Below, piece after piece: positions 16,357-25,209 of a stretch of DNA of 64,000 nucleotides. Positions within the stretch are counted from its first letter, which is position 1. Every line of letters starts with the position of its first letter. Below the pieces are notes generated by a model. The model was not told where the DNA came from. It made no database searches and worked only from the letters and a program-made list of their open reading frames with translations. A program made the position numbers and the translations under genes. Source of the stretch: Verrucomicrobiota bacterium (GTDB lineage Bacteria > Verrucomicrobiota > Verrucomicrobiia > Verrucomicrobiales > DEV007); assembly GCA_963205275.1 (NCBI GenBank), contig CAUJIH010000051.1, positions 26,128 to 90,127 on the forward strand, given 5' to 3'.

Positions 16357-17421
16357 ATGACATCTGACCAAGCCAAAGCACAACTCGATGAACGCGTCCG
16401 TGAAATGATGGCGTGGCATTTCAGCGAGGACACCGGCTGCCCCTTCTGGCTCGACTGGAAGAAATCTGTCGACTGGGATCCTCGTGAGGAAGTAAAGACC
16501 TACGAAGACATCGTGAAGTTCCCCCACTTCCAGGACGAGTGGCTCCGCGATGAGAAGAACGAACGCTTCGTGCCCAAAGCCTACCAGGGCCGCCCCTTCA
16601 ATATCTTCGAGACCGGCGGCACCACCGGTTTGCCGAAACAGCGCATCGGATGGGACGATTACAAGCACGACTACGAGCAATTTTCTCATCAGCTCAACGA
16701 CGAATTCTTCCCCAAAGGGGCGAACTGGATCATGGTCGGCCCCACCGGCCCTCGGCGTCTGCGCCTCGCCATCGAGCATCTGGCGAACTACCGAGGCGGC
16801 AGTTGCTATCACGTGGATTGCGACCCGCGCTGGGTGAAGAAAGTGATCGCTCGCAAGGCATACGACGAAGCAGAGCGCTACCAGGCGCACGTCATGGAAC
16901 AGGCGGTCGAGATTATTAAGCATCGTGACATTCAGTGTATTTTCACGACTCCCCGACTCCTCGCCTCCATCGGGGAACGAATCTCTATCGCTGGGCGCGG
17001 AATTAAAGGCTGTTTCTGCGGTGGCACGTCCATGACGCCGGAATACGTCCGCTTTCTTCAGGAAGAGGTGCTCGAGGACAAAGCTCAATTCGTCCCCACC
17101 TACGGGAACACTCTGATGGGACTGGCGGTCAGCGTTCCGGAGGAACTGAAGGCCAATGGCTACAGCGTCACCTACTACGCGCCTCAGCCTCGGGCCGTTC
17201 TTCGCATCGTCGATCCCGAGAGAACTGAGATCACCAAGGAATACGGCGAATACGGACGGGTGGAGTTGACCACTTTGACCCACGAGTTTTTCATGCCACG
17301 CTTCCTTGAGCGCGATGAAGCGATTCGTCGGAAACCACACGCGAAACACCCTTGGGATGGAGTCGGCGACGTGCGTCCCTTTGGCGCTCTCACTTCTAAA
17401 GTGATCGAGGGCGTGTATTGA
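16357..17421 (+). CDS. Phenylacetate-CoA-ligase-like adenylating protein (N-terminal domain only)
   Basis: A 354-residue cytoplasmic protein of the ANL superfamily. The phosphate-binding motif FETGGTTGLPKQRIGWDDY and the downstream FCGGTSMTPEY, PTYGNTLMGLAV and YGEYGRVELTTLTHEFF blocks match phenylacetyl-CoA ligase/coenzyme F390-synthetase relatives. It probably adenylates an aryl or related carboxylate. The usual C-terminal lid of about 100 residues is missing, as in arylcarboxylate-reductase and stand-alone adenylation proteins. I start at ATG 16357; nine more codons are open upstream. There is no PCP, reductase or thioesterase gene beside it; it converges on hsdR with a REP-like spacer between. 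Substrate is unknown. Confidence 0.75.
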   Translation: MTSDQAKAQLDERVREMMAWHFSEDTGCPFWLDWKKSVDWDPREEVKTYEDIVKFPHFQDEWLRDEKNERFVPKAYQGRPFNIFETGGTTGLPKQRIGWDDYKHDYEQFSHQLNDEFFPKGANWIMVGPTGPRRLRLAIEHLANYRGGSCYHVDCDPRWVKKVIARKAYDEAERYQAHVMEQAVEIIKHRDIQCIFTTPRLLASIGERISIAGRGIKGCFCGGTSMTPEYVRFLQEEVLEDKAQFVPTYGNTLMGLAVSVPEELKANGYSVTYYAPQPRAVLRIVDPERTEITKEYGEYGRVELTTLTHEFFMPRFLERDEAIRRKPHAKHPWDGVGDVRPFGALTSKVIEGVY

Positions 17422-17452
17422 TCTGGGGAGTCTTCGTTCGGGACTTGTGACC

Positions 17453-17521
17453 CACGCAGGCGGGACGCCTGTGGCACTGTGGGATCAGGCAGGATGCCCG
17501 TCCCCACTTTGTCCCCACTTT
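17453..17521. repeat. REP-like palindromes plus 11-bp tandem repeat between convergent genes
   Basis: Two imperfect hairpins in tandem. The first has caggcg (17457-17462) and cgcctg (17466-17471) around gga; the second (about 17478-17506) has arms near gtggg and cccac. Then gtccccacttt occurs twice (17500-17510 and 17511-17521). The unit resembles short intergenic palindromes scattered in PVC and cyanobacterial genomes, and may also serve as a bidirectional terminator between the ligase-like gene and hsdR. Confidence 0.55.
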
Positions 17522-17536
17522 GAGCAGTGATCTAGC

Positions 17537-20500
17537 TCACAGGCTGCCACCCACCCCTTTGAATTTCTCCACAAAGGCGGCGATTTTCTGAAACACGCTC
17601 TGCTTTTTCGTCAGATACTGCGGGTTGAGCGGACTCATTTTCGGCAAAATCTCGTTCAGCTCGGTCCCGTTTTCGCTGGCATACTCGCGCTTGAGCGAGT
17701 GGGCGAGGTAGCGCTTTGCGGCGTCTTCATTCAGCGCCTCGGCGGCGATGATTTCCCGCGCCTCGCGCTGCTGTTCCGCTTGTGCAAAGGTGAAAAAGGC
17801 CTCGATCACGCTCGCCTTGTCGCGGAGCTGATCCAGATCGACCTGATGGATGAAATCCACCAGCAGGCTCTCCTTCGCACGATTCCCCACACTGGCGCGT
17901 ATCATCCGGCGCACGTCCTCGATCAAAGTGTTCCGGTCCACCTTCTTCTGGTTTTTCTCGAACAGCAGCTCCAGAATATAATCCAGATTGATCTCCTGGG
18001 ACTTCAGCAGATCGATCTCGAACACCACATCATCCCAGTCCACCTTGGATTTCTGCCGCTCCTTCGCCCCCTTGTCCCTGTGCTGCCACTCGCGGATGTC
18101 GTTGTAGGTGGAGCGGTAGTCCTGCACCGCGCGCTCCGGCAGGACCGCCGTGGCCTTCAGCGCTTCCAGTTCCCCCTCGCTCAGATACCGTTCGGCTACA
18201 AACGATTCCACCGCCGCCGGGCTTTCCTTGTCCACCTTTTGCCAGCTTTGCAGATGGGTGAACTCATCGAAATTCTGCAGTGCGTTCTCGAGGCGCAGAT
18301 ACTCGCCGAAGAGCTTGGCAAAGGCCTTTTTGTCCGCCTCCTTTTCAATCGCCGCCGGATCGGGAAAACGCTCTTGCAGCTCCGCCACCACTTCCACATA
18401 GCCGCGCCGGGCCTGGCCAGTCACCAGCTCGGTGAAGCCCTCCATGTATTCCTTGTAGCTCCGCTCCAGCACCACATTGCGCGTGTTGGCATCGCCGAAT
18501 AGGGTGATCGCGTCTATCGTCGCCTGCTCCAAATCGCGGAAGGTGATGATGTTGCCGAAGGTCTTGGTGGCATCGTAGATCCGATTGGTGCGCGAGTAGG
18601 CTTGGATCAGCCCGTGGTAGCGCAGGTTCTTGTCCACGAACAAGGTGTTGAGCGTCGGCGCATCGAAGCCGGTGAGGAACATCCCCACCACGATCAGCAA
18701 GTCCACTTCCTGATTTTTCACCCGCTTCGCCAGATCGCGGTAGTAGTTTTGGAAGCCCTGGCTATCGATGCCGAAGTTGGTTTTGAAAAGCGCATTGTAG
18801 TCGTCGATGGCCGCACTGAGAAACTCCTTCGCGCTGCTGTTCAGTGCCGAAACCTCAAAACTCTCATCCAAAATGTCGCCGATGGCGTCCTGTTCCTCAT
18901 TGGCGGCGAAGGAAAAGATGGTCGCCACCCGGAGCGGCTTTTCGCTCTCTTTTTGCAGTGTCTGAAAACTCTCGTAGTAGAGCTTGGCCGCATCCACGCT
19001 GCTCACAGCGAACATCGCGTTGAAGCCCTTGTTGCTGACCAGCCGGTGCGTTTTCTGCCGGTAGTTGCGCAGGATGTACTGCGTGATCTCCTGGATACGA
19101 TCCGGGTGCAGCAGGGCTTCGCGGTTCTCGGCGGCGCTGAGCACTTTCTCATCCTGCTCTGCCTCGAATTTTTTGAAACGAGGGCGCACGTCGTTGTAGT
19201 CCACCTTGAATTTCAGCACTTTTTCATCGCGGATGGCATCGGTGATGACGTAGGAATGTAGCTCGCGGCCAAACACGCTGGCCGTGGTCTCGGCACCGCT
19301 CGCGTTCTGCGGGAAAATCGGCGTGCCGGTGAAGCCGAATTGATAAAAGGAACGAAACCGCTTTTGCAGGTTCTTCTGCGCCTCGCCAAACTGGCTGCGG
19401 TGGCACTCGTCGAAGATGAACACTACCTGCTGGCGATACACGGGCAAATCCGCCTCCGCCTTGATCAGGTTGTTCAGCTTCTGGATGGTGGTGACGATAA
19501 TTTTGTGGTCGTTCTTCTCCAGATTCCGCTTCAGTCCGGCGGTGCTGTCCGATCCATTCACGCTGTCGGGGGAAAAGCGCTGGTATTCCTTCATCGTCTG
19601 GTAGTCCAGGTCCTTGCGGTCCACCACGAAGAATACCTTGTCGATGAAGGCCAATTCCGTGGCCAGACGCGCCGCCTTGAAGCTGGTCAGCGTCTTGCCC
19701 GATCCGGTGGTGTGCCAGATGTAGCCGCCGCTCTCCGCCTTGCTCCAGTTCTTCGCCTCGTGCGAGCTGACGATCTTTTGCAAAATGCGCTCAGTGGCGG
19801 CGATTTGGTAGGGCCGCATCACCAGCAGGGTATCGCTCACGTCGAAAACAGAATAGTGCAGCAGCACCTTGAGCAGTGTGCGCTTCTCGAAGAAGGTGGC
19901 GGTGAAGTCCTTCAGGTCTTTGATCAGGCCATTGTCCTTGGTGGCCCAGTTCATGGTGAAGTCGAAGCTGTTCTTGTCCCGCTTGGTGGTGTTGGCGAAA
20001 TAGCGGGTGTCGGTGCCGTTGGAGATGACGAAGAGCTGGAGGAATTTGTAGAGCGAGGTTTCGCTGTTGAAGCTTTCCTTGCTGTAGCGGTGGACTTGGT
20101 TGAAGGCCTCGCGGATCGCCACCCCGCGCTTCTTCAGCTCGATCTGCACCAGCGGCAGGCCGTTCACCAGAATCGTCACGTCGTAGCGATTGGCTGCTGA
20201 TCCAGTTTGCTCGAATTGGCGGATGACCTGGCAGGTATTGCGCAGGACGTTCTTGTGATCCAGCAGGTAGATGTTCTGGATGCGGCCATCGTCGAAGATG
20301 AAATCGTGGATGAAGTCATCGTGCACCTTGCGCGTCTTCTCCACCAGGTTGTCGCTCGGGCAGTCGAGGTAGCCTTCCACAAAGCGCGTCCACTCGGCAT
20401 CGGTGAAGGTGAGGTCATTGAGTGCCTGGAGCTGGGTACGGACGTTGGCCAGCAGCTTGGCGGGCGTGTTCAGATCGGGGGCAAAGGCGTAGCCCAGGTT

Positions 20501-20632
20501 CTGCAAGTCCTCCACCAACTCGCGCTCCAGCGCGTCCTCGCTCTGATACGAGTCCTGCATCTTCCAATCCGCGATGTATTGGTCGAGGATGATGAAGCGG
20601 TTGGTCTCGGCGATGGTCTTGTAATCAGGCAT
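17537..20632 (-). CDS. hsdR: Type I restriction endonuclease, R subunit
   Basis: A 1031-residue motor and nuclease subunit of a type I restriction enzyme; it translocates DNA with ATP and cuts unmodified DNA as part of the R2M2S1 complex. The N-terminal nuclease shows Asp151 and the ExK of QIELKKRG (Glu165, Lys167). The SF2 helicase has Walker A in [11 protein letters not shown] (about 305-315), DECH in [23 protein letters not shown] and later [12 protein letters not shown]. The length is normal, with no frameshift. I start at the ATG giving MPDYKTIAE; an upstream in-frame ATG (20656) lies in repeat-derived sequence. It is last in the hsdM-rhuM-hsdS-GxxExxY-hsdR order and separated from the GxxExxY gene by a repeat copy at 20647-20678. 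Confidence 0.95.
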   Translation of the reverse strand: MPDYKTIAETNRFIILDQYIADWKMQDSYQSEDALERELVEDLQNLGYAFAPDLNTPAKLLANVRTQLQALNDLTFTDAEWTRFVEGYLDCPSDNLVEKTRKVHDDFIHDFIFDDGRIQNIYLLDHKNVLRNTCQVIRQFEQTGSAANRYDVTILVNGLPLVQIELKKRGVAIREAFNQVHRYSKESFNSETSLYKFLQLFVISNGTDTRYFANTTKRDKNSFDFTMNWATKDNGLIKDLKDFTATFFEKRTLLKVLLHYSVFDVSDTLLVMRPYQIAATERILQKIVSSHEAKNWSKAESGGYIWHTTGSGKTLTSFKAARLATELAFIDKVFFVVDRKDLDYQTMKEYQRFSPDSVNGSDSTAGLKRNLEKNDHKIIVTTIQKLNNLIKAEADLPVYRQQVVFIFDECHRSQFGEAQKNLQKRFRSFYQFGFTGTPIFPQNASGAETTASVFGRELHSYVITDAIRDEKVLKFKVDYNDVRPRFKKFEAEQDEKVLSAAENREALLHPDRIQEITQYILRNYRQKTHRLVSNKGFNAMFAVSSVDAAKLYYESFQTLQKESEKPLRVATIFSFAANEEQDAIGDILDESFEVSALNSSAKEFLSAAIDDYNALFKTNFGIDSQGFQNYYRDLAKRVKNQEVDLLIVVGMFLTGFDAPTLNTLFVDKNLRYHGLIQAYSRTNRIYDATKTFGNIITFRDLEQATIDAITLFGDANTRNVVLERSYKEYMEGFTELVTGQARRGYVEVVAELQERFPDPAAIEKEADKKAFAKLFGEYLRLENALQNFDEFTHLQSWQKVDKESPAAVESFVAERYLSEGELEALKATAVLPERAVQDYRSTYNDIREWQHRDKGAKERQKSKVDWDDVVFEIDLLKSQEINLDYILELLFEKNQKKVDRNTLIEDVRRMIRASVGNRAKESLLVDFIHQVDLDQLRDKASVIEAFFTFAQAEQQREAREIIAAEALNEDAAKRYLAHSLKREYASENGTELNEILPKMSPLNPQYLTKKQSVFQKIAAFVEKFKGVGGSL

Positions 20633-20646
20633 GATAACGAAAAATA

Positions 20647-20678
20647 GGAACCACAAAAGGCACAGAAGGCACAGAAGG
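20647..20678. repeat. A-rich dispersed repeat, copy 1 (upstream of hsdR)
   Basis: Starts ggaaccacaaaaggcacaga and continues with further cacagaag units. Its reverse complement matches the copy at 22393-22422 at 29 of 30 positions, so copies 1 and 4 form long inverted repeats around the GxxExxY and hsdS genes. Confidence 0.85.
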
Positions 20679-20693
20679 GCTTTGTTGAGTCAA

Positions 20694-21059
20694 TTAGAGA
20701 ATGTATTTCCTGACCTCGAACTTGGGTGCGCCGAAGTTCATGAGCATGCCGTGTTTGATGCCTGAGGTTTTGAGGTAGGAGAGAAGTTGGGCTACATGAT
20801 TGTCGTCCAGAGCGCGAGCAGCCTTGAGTTCGACGATCAGCTGATTATCCACCCATAAGTCAGCATAATACTCGCCCACAACCGCGTCATCCTCGTCGTG
20901 AACGCTCATGGGATGCTGCTGAATCACTTGAATCCCCTTCTTCCTCAACCGGTTTGCCAGGGCGTTTTCGTAAACCTTTTCCAGATATCCGTTTTTGAAG
21001 TAAACATGGGTCTCATATCCGGTCTGACGGACGAGATTAGCCAAATCAGTAATGCTCAT
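20694..21059 (-). CDS. GxxExxY family protein (restriction-endonuclease-like fold)
   Basis: A 121-residue cytoplasmic protein recognised by its name-giving motif GYLEKVYENAL and downstream block GEYYADLWVDNQLIVELKAARALDDNHVAQLLSYLK. The family resembles PD-(D/E)xK nuclease folds (Asp and ExK in DLWVDNQLIVELKA), but activity has not been established to my knowledge. It is common in bacteria with many intergenic repeats. I start at MSITDLANL (ATG 21059). It interrupts the usual hsdS-hsdR adjacency and has a repeat on each side, at 20647-20678 and 21079-21111, consistent with insertion as a cassette. It may have nothing to do with restriction. Confidence 0.85.
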   Translation of the reverse strand: MSITDLANLVRQTGYETHVYFKNGYLEKVYENALANRLRKKGIQVIQQHPMSVHDEDDAVVGEYYADLWVDNQLIVELKAARALDDNHVAQLLSYLKTSGIKHGMLMNFGAPKFEVRKYIL

Positions 21060-21078
21060 TTTATGATAGATATTTTTT

Positions 21079-21111
21079 AACCACAGAACACACAAAAGTC
21101 ACAAAATTTTG
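21079..21111. repeat. A-rich dispersed repeat, copy 2 (5' side of GxxExxY gene)
   Basis: Degenerate copy in the same orientation as copy 1: aaccacagaacacacaaaag, then tcacaaaattttg. Confidence 0.65.
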
Positions 21112-21134
21112 AATCAACGGATACTCTCTCTTCC

Positions 21135-21170
21135 TTATTTTTGTGATTTTTGTGCCTTTTGTGGTTCCTT
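21135..21170. repeat. A-rich dispersed repeat, copy 3 (forms the 3' end of hsdS)
   Basis: Inverted relative to copies 1 and 2. It contains gtgccttttgtggttcc and supplies the last eleven residues of HsdS (KEPQKAQKSQK) and its stop codon. Confidence 0.8.
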
Positions 21171-22298
21171 TTTTGGAAAGTTGAAGAGGAGGTCGCGGTA
21201 GTGCTCGTATTGCTTCCGCCGTAGCTCAATTTCCCTCGGCAAGCCCTCGCTCAGCGAGTGCGTCAGCGTATCGAACTTGTCCAAGATGGCGACGATGCGC
21301 TCTTGCTCGGTGAGTGAGGGGATGGGGATTTTAAGAGATAAAAGTCGTCCAACAGCTAGGCCAGGCTGGGCCGATTTCGAAGCATATTGATTCAATTTCA
21401 TCGTTGTTAGTATATGAAAAGCCCAATCAATATTAATTCCCTCATTTGCTTCAACAACGACTGCATGTTCAGTCGCATAGAATGGACCTTTGATCCTTTG
21501 CACATTTCCACAAAGAGCTCCTTGCCTGCCGATTAGCACATAAGCACCATCATGACTCATCCTTTTAACAAATCCGCGTATTCCATTACCGCCAAAGCAT
21601 GGAAACGTATGCTGCATATCTACAGAGTCCTGAATCTTGTCTGACGAAATATGATGGCCTGCTTTCATTTGAAATGTCTCCCCCAAGGTCTTCCACTCCA
21701 CTTCGTCTTCCTCAAAGGTGAGCAACTGGTCGCGATAGTATTCGTATTGCTTTTGTCGCGCGGTCAGCTCGGTGGTCAGCTCGGTGGTCAGCTCGGTGAA
21801 AGCGTCCAGAATGCGGACGATCTCGCCTTGAATTTCAAGCGACCTCTTCGGATCTTCCGGGCAGGGAATGGGGATTTCAAGCTGCTCAATGACGTTGGCG
21901 TCCAATGTTGGAATACCGGCGACTCGAACTCGAGATCGCAACTGATGCTGATATCCGATCAGTGCAAAATATAAAAACCTGTCATTTAGTATCTGGCTCT
22001 GCTCGAGACAAAAACAACCATCCGAAGACCAGAAATCCTGAGCACAAAACCCCACAGTGCCAGCTGAAGCACCAACGTTAATGATCATAACGCTGTTGGC
22101 TGGGCGATTACTGTCAGAATAATAACCAAGAGGATCCAACCCACCATGGTATACAGGAAAGGCAGCAACCTCACTTAGCTGGCTCTTGGTCAACCGCTTG
22201 CCACGCAAAACCTTACTCACCTCCCCCAACGCCCGCCACTCCACCGTCGCGCCATCCAGCAGCTTCTCCAAAAAATTCGATTCGTGTAACTTTGCCAT
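21135..22298 (-). CDS. hsdS: Type I restriction enzyme specificity subunit
   Basis: A 387-residue DNA-recognition subunit with two target-recognition domains and two conserved helical spacers. The first domain ends near ILDAFTELTTELTTELTARQKQYEYYRDQLLTF; the second starts at VEWKTLGETFQMKAG and ends at VAILDKFDTLTHSL...RRKQYEHYRDLLFNF. Duplicate YEYYRDQLL and YEHYRDLLF mark the spacers. Three TELT repeats in the first spacer are encoded by a 12-bp tandem repeat (21762-21797). I start at the ATG giving MAKLHESNF (22298); an open extension to 22376 is hairpin-rich and looks non-coding. The C-terminus reads into repeat copy 3. Recognition sequence cannot be predicted, though it should be bipartite. 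Confidence 0.93.
   Translation of the reverse strand: MAKLHESNFLEKLLDGATVEWRALGEVSKVLRGKRLTKSQLSEVAAFPVYHGGLDPLGYYSDSNRPANSVMIINVGASAGTVGFCAQDFWSSDGCFCLEQSQILNDRFLYFALIGYQHQLRSRVRVAGIPTLDANVIEQLEIPIPCPEDPKRSLEIQGEIVRILDAFTELTTELTTELTARQKQYEYYRDQLLTFEEDEVEWKTLGETFQMKAGHHISSDKIQDSVDMQHTFPCFGGNGIRGFVKRMSHDGAYVLIGRQGALCGNVQRIKGPFYATEHAVVVEANEGINIDWAFHILTTMKLNQYASKSAQPGLAVGRLLSLKIPIPSLTEQERIVAILDKFDTLTHSLSEGLPREIELRRKQYEHYRDLLFNFPKKEPQKAQKSQK
21762..21797. repeat. Three perfect 12-bp tandem repeats in hsdS (TELT linker)
   Basis: ggtcagctcggt is repeated exactly at 21762-21773, 21774-21785 and 21786-21797. On the coding strand they encode TELTTELTTELT in the spacer between the two recognition domains. 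In the EcoR124 family, two or three copies of a 12-bp repeat encoding TAEL change the spacing between the half-sites. Confidence 0.93.
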
Positions 22299-22376
22299 CG
22301 CTTCGCTCTGCCCTTCGGGCTGCCTACGGCAGGCTGTCTCACTTCGTTCGACTGTGTTCATTCGTGGTTCCTCCAA
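22299..22376. repeat. Hairpin-rich element 5' of hsdS
   Basis: Contains tandem small hairpins: gcccttcgggc (22310-22320), then gcct...aggc (22322-22334), then cacttcgttcgactgtg. It lies between rhuM and hsdS, is open in the hsdS frame, and has strongly repetitive TTCG content unlike coding sequence. Confidence 0.5.
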
Positions 22377-22389
22377 TTTTCACCCAAGT

Positions 22390-23442
22390 TCATTCTGTGC
22401 CTTTTGTGCCTTTTGTGGTTCCCTCATCCCCCTCCGCCGTCTGCCCCAGTTGTTTCACCGACTTGTCAAAATCCGAAACGATGCGCTGCGTTTTGTTAAA
22501 AAAATCGTATTCTGATCCGGCCTTTTGGTCCGCCTGCTGCTTGGAGATTTTCCCTTTGCCCTCCAAAATCCGGAATTTTCTGAAGGCAAGAAATTCGTTC
22601 ACACTTCTGGAGAAATCCTCCATCGTAAAAGCGTTTTCGCTTTCGATCAGGTCTTCGATATAGTCGAAGAAGCCAGTGACGGCACGCTCCAAGCGACGGA
22701 TCTCTTTCTCGGATAGGTAGTTTTTAGCCAACGTGACATCCGATTTGAGAATACGCCCATCGGGGGCATTTTTCCACGTGCTCAGACCCATGTTTTCCTT
22801 GCCGTGGTCGGCCTTGGTGTGAATAATTTCGGCGGCGGTTTGCCCGGCAATGGCGTAGTGGAACTTGTTTTGTACCATCGCGTAGAAATCATGGGTCAGC
22901 GGCGAGTGGCGATCATAGTCCAGACTGCACTCGGCGAAGATATCAGTGATTTGCTGCCAGATACGCCGCTCGCTGGCCCGGATCGAGCGCACCCGTTCGA
23001 GAAGCTCGCGGAAGTAGTCTTTGCCGAAGGCATTGTCGCCTTGCTTGAGACGTTCGTCATCCAGTAGAAAGCCCTTCTGGATGAACTCCTTGAGAGTCTT
23101 TGTGGCCCAGATACGGAACTGTGTGGCCTTGATGGAGTTGACACGGTAGCCGACTGAGATGGCGGCATCGAGGTTGTAGTAATTCGTTGGGTTTGTTTGA
23201 GTTTTGCCGGGAATGGCCCCGTGCGGAGTGGTTGTTTCCAAATTGGAAACAACCACTTTTTCATCCAGCTCACCTTCCCTAAAGATGTTCTTCAGGTGCT
23301 TGCTGATGGCGGGCACCTGCACGCCGAACAAGCTGGCCAGCGCTTTTTGCGTGAGCCAGAGGGTTTCGTCTCTGACGACGACATCCACCCGGACATCCTC
23401 CTGTGGCGTGCTGTAGATGAGAAATTGCAGCTCTTTACTCAT
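22390..23442 (-). CDS. RhuM family protein
   Basis: A 350-residue cytoplasmic protein of the RhuM family, found in Salmonella pathogenicity islands and frequently inside type I restriction loci. Family features include an N-terminal winged-helix-like region ([28 protein letters not shown]), a conserved [35 protein letters not shown] and a C-terminal FxRxY helical region. Biochemical role is unproven; a DNA-binding or toxin-like function is suggested by the wHTH-like part. Its ATG overlaps the hsdM stop (ATGA at 23439-23442), so it is translationally coupled to hsdM. Its 3' end, [10 protein letters not shown], is encoded by repeat copy 4 in a different frame from the hsdS tail. Confidence 0.88.
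   Translation of the reverse strand: MSKELQFLIYSTPQEDVRVDVVVRDETLWLTQKALASLFGVQVPAISKHLKNIFREGELDEKVVVSNLETTTPHGAIPGKTQTNPTNYYNLDAAISVGYRVNSIKATQFRIWATKTLKEFIQKGFLLDDERLKQGDNAFGKDYFRELLERVRSIRASERRIWQQITDIFAECSLDYDRHSPLTHDFYAMVQNKFHYAIAGQTAAEIIHTKADHGKENMGLSTWKNAPDGRILKSDVTLAKNYLSEKEIRRLERAVTGFFDYIEDLIESENAFTMEDFSRSVNEFLAFRKFRILEGKGKISKQQADQKAGSEYDFFNKTQRIVSDFDKSVKQLGQTAEGDEGTTKGTKGTE
22393..22422. repeat. A-rich dispersed repeat, copy 4 (3' end of rhuM)
   Basis: ttctgtgccttttgtgcctt followed by ttgtggttcc. Inverted copy of 20647-20676 with one mismatch in 30 bases. It supplies the terminal residues of the RhuM protein. Confidence 0.85.
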
Positions 23443-24995
23443 GATCCCACCTCCTCTCCTTCGATTTCCGCCACGATGGCGTCGATGTCGGCCCGCAGCT
23501 TGTCGATCTTGGCGACGGTGGTTTTCATCTCGGCGTTGAGCTCGGCAATGTCGATGACCTCGCGATTCTCCTTGGTCTCGACGTAGGTGCTGACGGAGAG
23601 GTTGTATTCTTTTTCGGCGACGGTGGCGTGGTCGACGGAGGCGGCGAGGTGCGGAACGTTTTCCTTACTGTCGAAGACCGCCATGATGCGCTCGATGTAC
23701 TCGTCCAGCAGGATGTTGTTGTTGGTCTCTTTTTTGAATAGCCCGCTGGCATCGATGAACTGGGTCCGGGTGTCGGTCTTGTGCTTGGAGAGCACGAGGA
23801 TATTGACAGCGATGGTGGTGCCGAAGAAGAGATTCGGGGCGAGGGAAATGACGCTCTCGACGTAATTGTTATCGATCAGGTATTGGCGGATTTTCTGCTC
23901 CGCTCCGCCACGGTAGAAGATGCCGGGGAAGCAGACGATGGCGGCGCGGCCTTTCGCGGACAGGTGGCTGAGGGCGTGGAGGACGAAGGCAAAATCGGCC
24001 TTGGACTTGGGGGCGAGCACCCCGGCGGGGGCGAAGCGGTCGTCGTTGATGAGGGTGGGATCGTCGCTGCCGATCCATTTGACCGAGTAGGGTGGATTGG
24101 AGACGATGGCATCGAAGGGTTTTTCGTCGTCGTGCTGGGGATCGAGGAGGGTGTCGCCGAGCTGGATGTCGAACTTGTGGTAGTTCACGTTGTGCAGGAA
24201 CATGTTCATCCGCGCCAGGTTGTAGGTGGTGTGGTTGATTTCCTGGCCGAAGAATCCCTCTTCGATGATGTGGTCGTCGAATTGCTTTTTCGCCTGCAAG
24301 AGGAGGGAGCCGGAGCCGCAGGCGGGGTCGTAGATTTTGTTGATGCTGGCTTGGCCGTGGATGGCCAGGCGGGCGATGAGGCGGGAGACGCTCTGCGGGG
24401 TGAAGAACTCGCCACCGGATTTTCCGGCATTGGCGGCGTAGTTGGAGATGAGGAACTCGTAGGCATCGCCGAAGAGATCGATCTGGTTGCCCGAGAAGTC
24501 GCCGAAGTCGAGCCCGCCGACACCGGCGAGGACGGCGGCGAGGCGGGAGTTCTTGGCTTTCACGGTGTTTCCGAGCCGATTGCTGGTGGTGTCGAAGTCG
24601 GCGAAGAGGCCCTTGATGTCCTTTTCCGAGGGGTAGCCGCTGGCGGAGGCCTCGATGGCGGAAAAGACGGCGGCGAGGTCGGTATTTAGGCTCTCGTTGC
24701 TGTGCGCGGTGGCGAGCAGGTTGCAGAAGAGCTGGCTGGGGTAGATGAAGTAGCCCTTGGTGCGGGTGGCATCGTCTTTGATTTCCGGGCTGATCACGCT
24801 ATCGGACAGGTCAGCGTAGTGGATGCTCTCGTCACCGCCTTCCATGTAGCTGGCAAAATTTTCACTGATGAAGCGGTAGAACAGGGCACCGAGGACGTAT
24901 TGCTTGAAGTCCCATCCATCGATGGAACCGCGGACGTCATTGGCGATTTGCCAGATGCTGCGTTGGAGTTCGGCGCGTTGGGCGGTGGCGGTCAT
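23439..24995 (-). CDS. hsdM: Type I restriction-modification N6-adenine methyltransferase
   Basis: A 518-residue modification subunit. The N-terminal HsdM_N helical domain ([34 protein letters not shown]) is followed by a SAM-binding fold: [10 protein letters not shown], motif [13 protein letters not shown] (223-234), and catalytic NPPY (300-303) in [12 protein letters not shown]. Further blocks are [25 protein letters not shown] and [21 protein letters not shown]. With HsdS it forms the methylating enzyme that protects host DNA, and with HsdR the restriction complex. It is the first gene in the operon and overlaps rhuM by four bases. Its base composition is visibly more GC-rich than neighbouring genes (for example 23900-24560), consistent with horizontal transfer. 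Start is the ATG at 24995. Confidence 0.96.
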   Translation of the reverse strand: MTATAQRAELQRSIWQIANDVRGSIDGWDFKQYVLGALFYRFISENFASYMEGGDESIHYADLSDSVISPEIKDDATRTKGYFIYPSQLFCNLLATAHSNESLNTDLAAVFSAIEASASGYPSEKDIKGLFADFDTTSNRLGNTVKAKNSRLAAVLAGVGGLDFGDFSGNQIDLFGDAYEFLISNYAANAGKSGGEFFTPQSVSRLIARLAIHGQASINKIYDPACGSGSLLLQAKKQFDDHIIEEGFFGQEINHTTYNLARMNMFLHNVNYHKFDIQLGDTLLDPQHDDEKPFDAIVSNPPYSVKWIGSDDPTLINDDRFAPAGVLAPKSKADFAFVLHALSHLSAKGRAAIVCFPGIFYRGGAEQKIRQYLIDNNYVESVISLAPNLFFGTTIAVNILVLSKHKTDTRTQFIDASGLFKKETNNNILLDEYIERIMAVFDSKENVPHLAASVDHATVAEKEYNLSVSTYVETKENREVIDIAELNAEMKTTVAKIDKLRADIDAIVAEIEGEEVGS

Positions 24996-25209
24996 GGTGT
25001 GGGAAAGGGGTTTAGATGGCGATGCGCTCGTGCGAGAGGGCAGAGCGATTCATTCGGGAATCTAAATGAAATCGAAAAAAGGGCGAACTTGAAACTGAAA
25101 TGGTGGGAAATGAACAAACTCCTAGTATTTGATCGAAGCTAGTTCTTACTCTCATTCGTGAGATTGCTTGATTTTCAGAAAACCTGTGCAAGGATACGAC
25201 TCATAGAGA

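Noticed and set aside
19340..20200. Open frame of 286 codons on the plus strand
   Set aside because: Antisense to hsdR, a byproduct of GC-rich coding sequence.
20640..22430. The A-rich repeats as a CRISPR array
   Set aside because: Only four copies, irregular spacing, copies in both orientations and genes lying between them; no spacer pattern and no cas gene.
23781..24689. Open frame of 302 codons on the plus strand
   Set aside because: Antisense to hsdM with a Gly/Glu/Val-rich low-complexity translation; hsdM carries clear methyltransferase motifs.
17537..24995. Phase-variable invertible hsdS system with a site-specific recombinase
   Set aside because: No recombinase gene and no second hsdS copy; only the external inverted repeats and the 12-bp repeat support variability.
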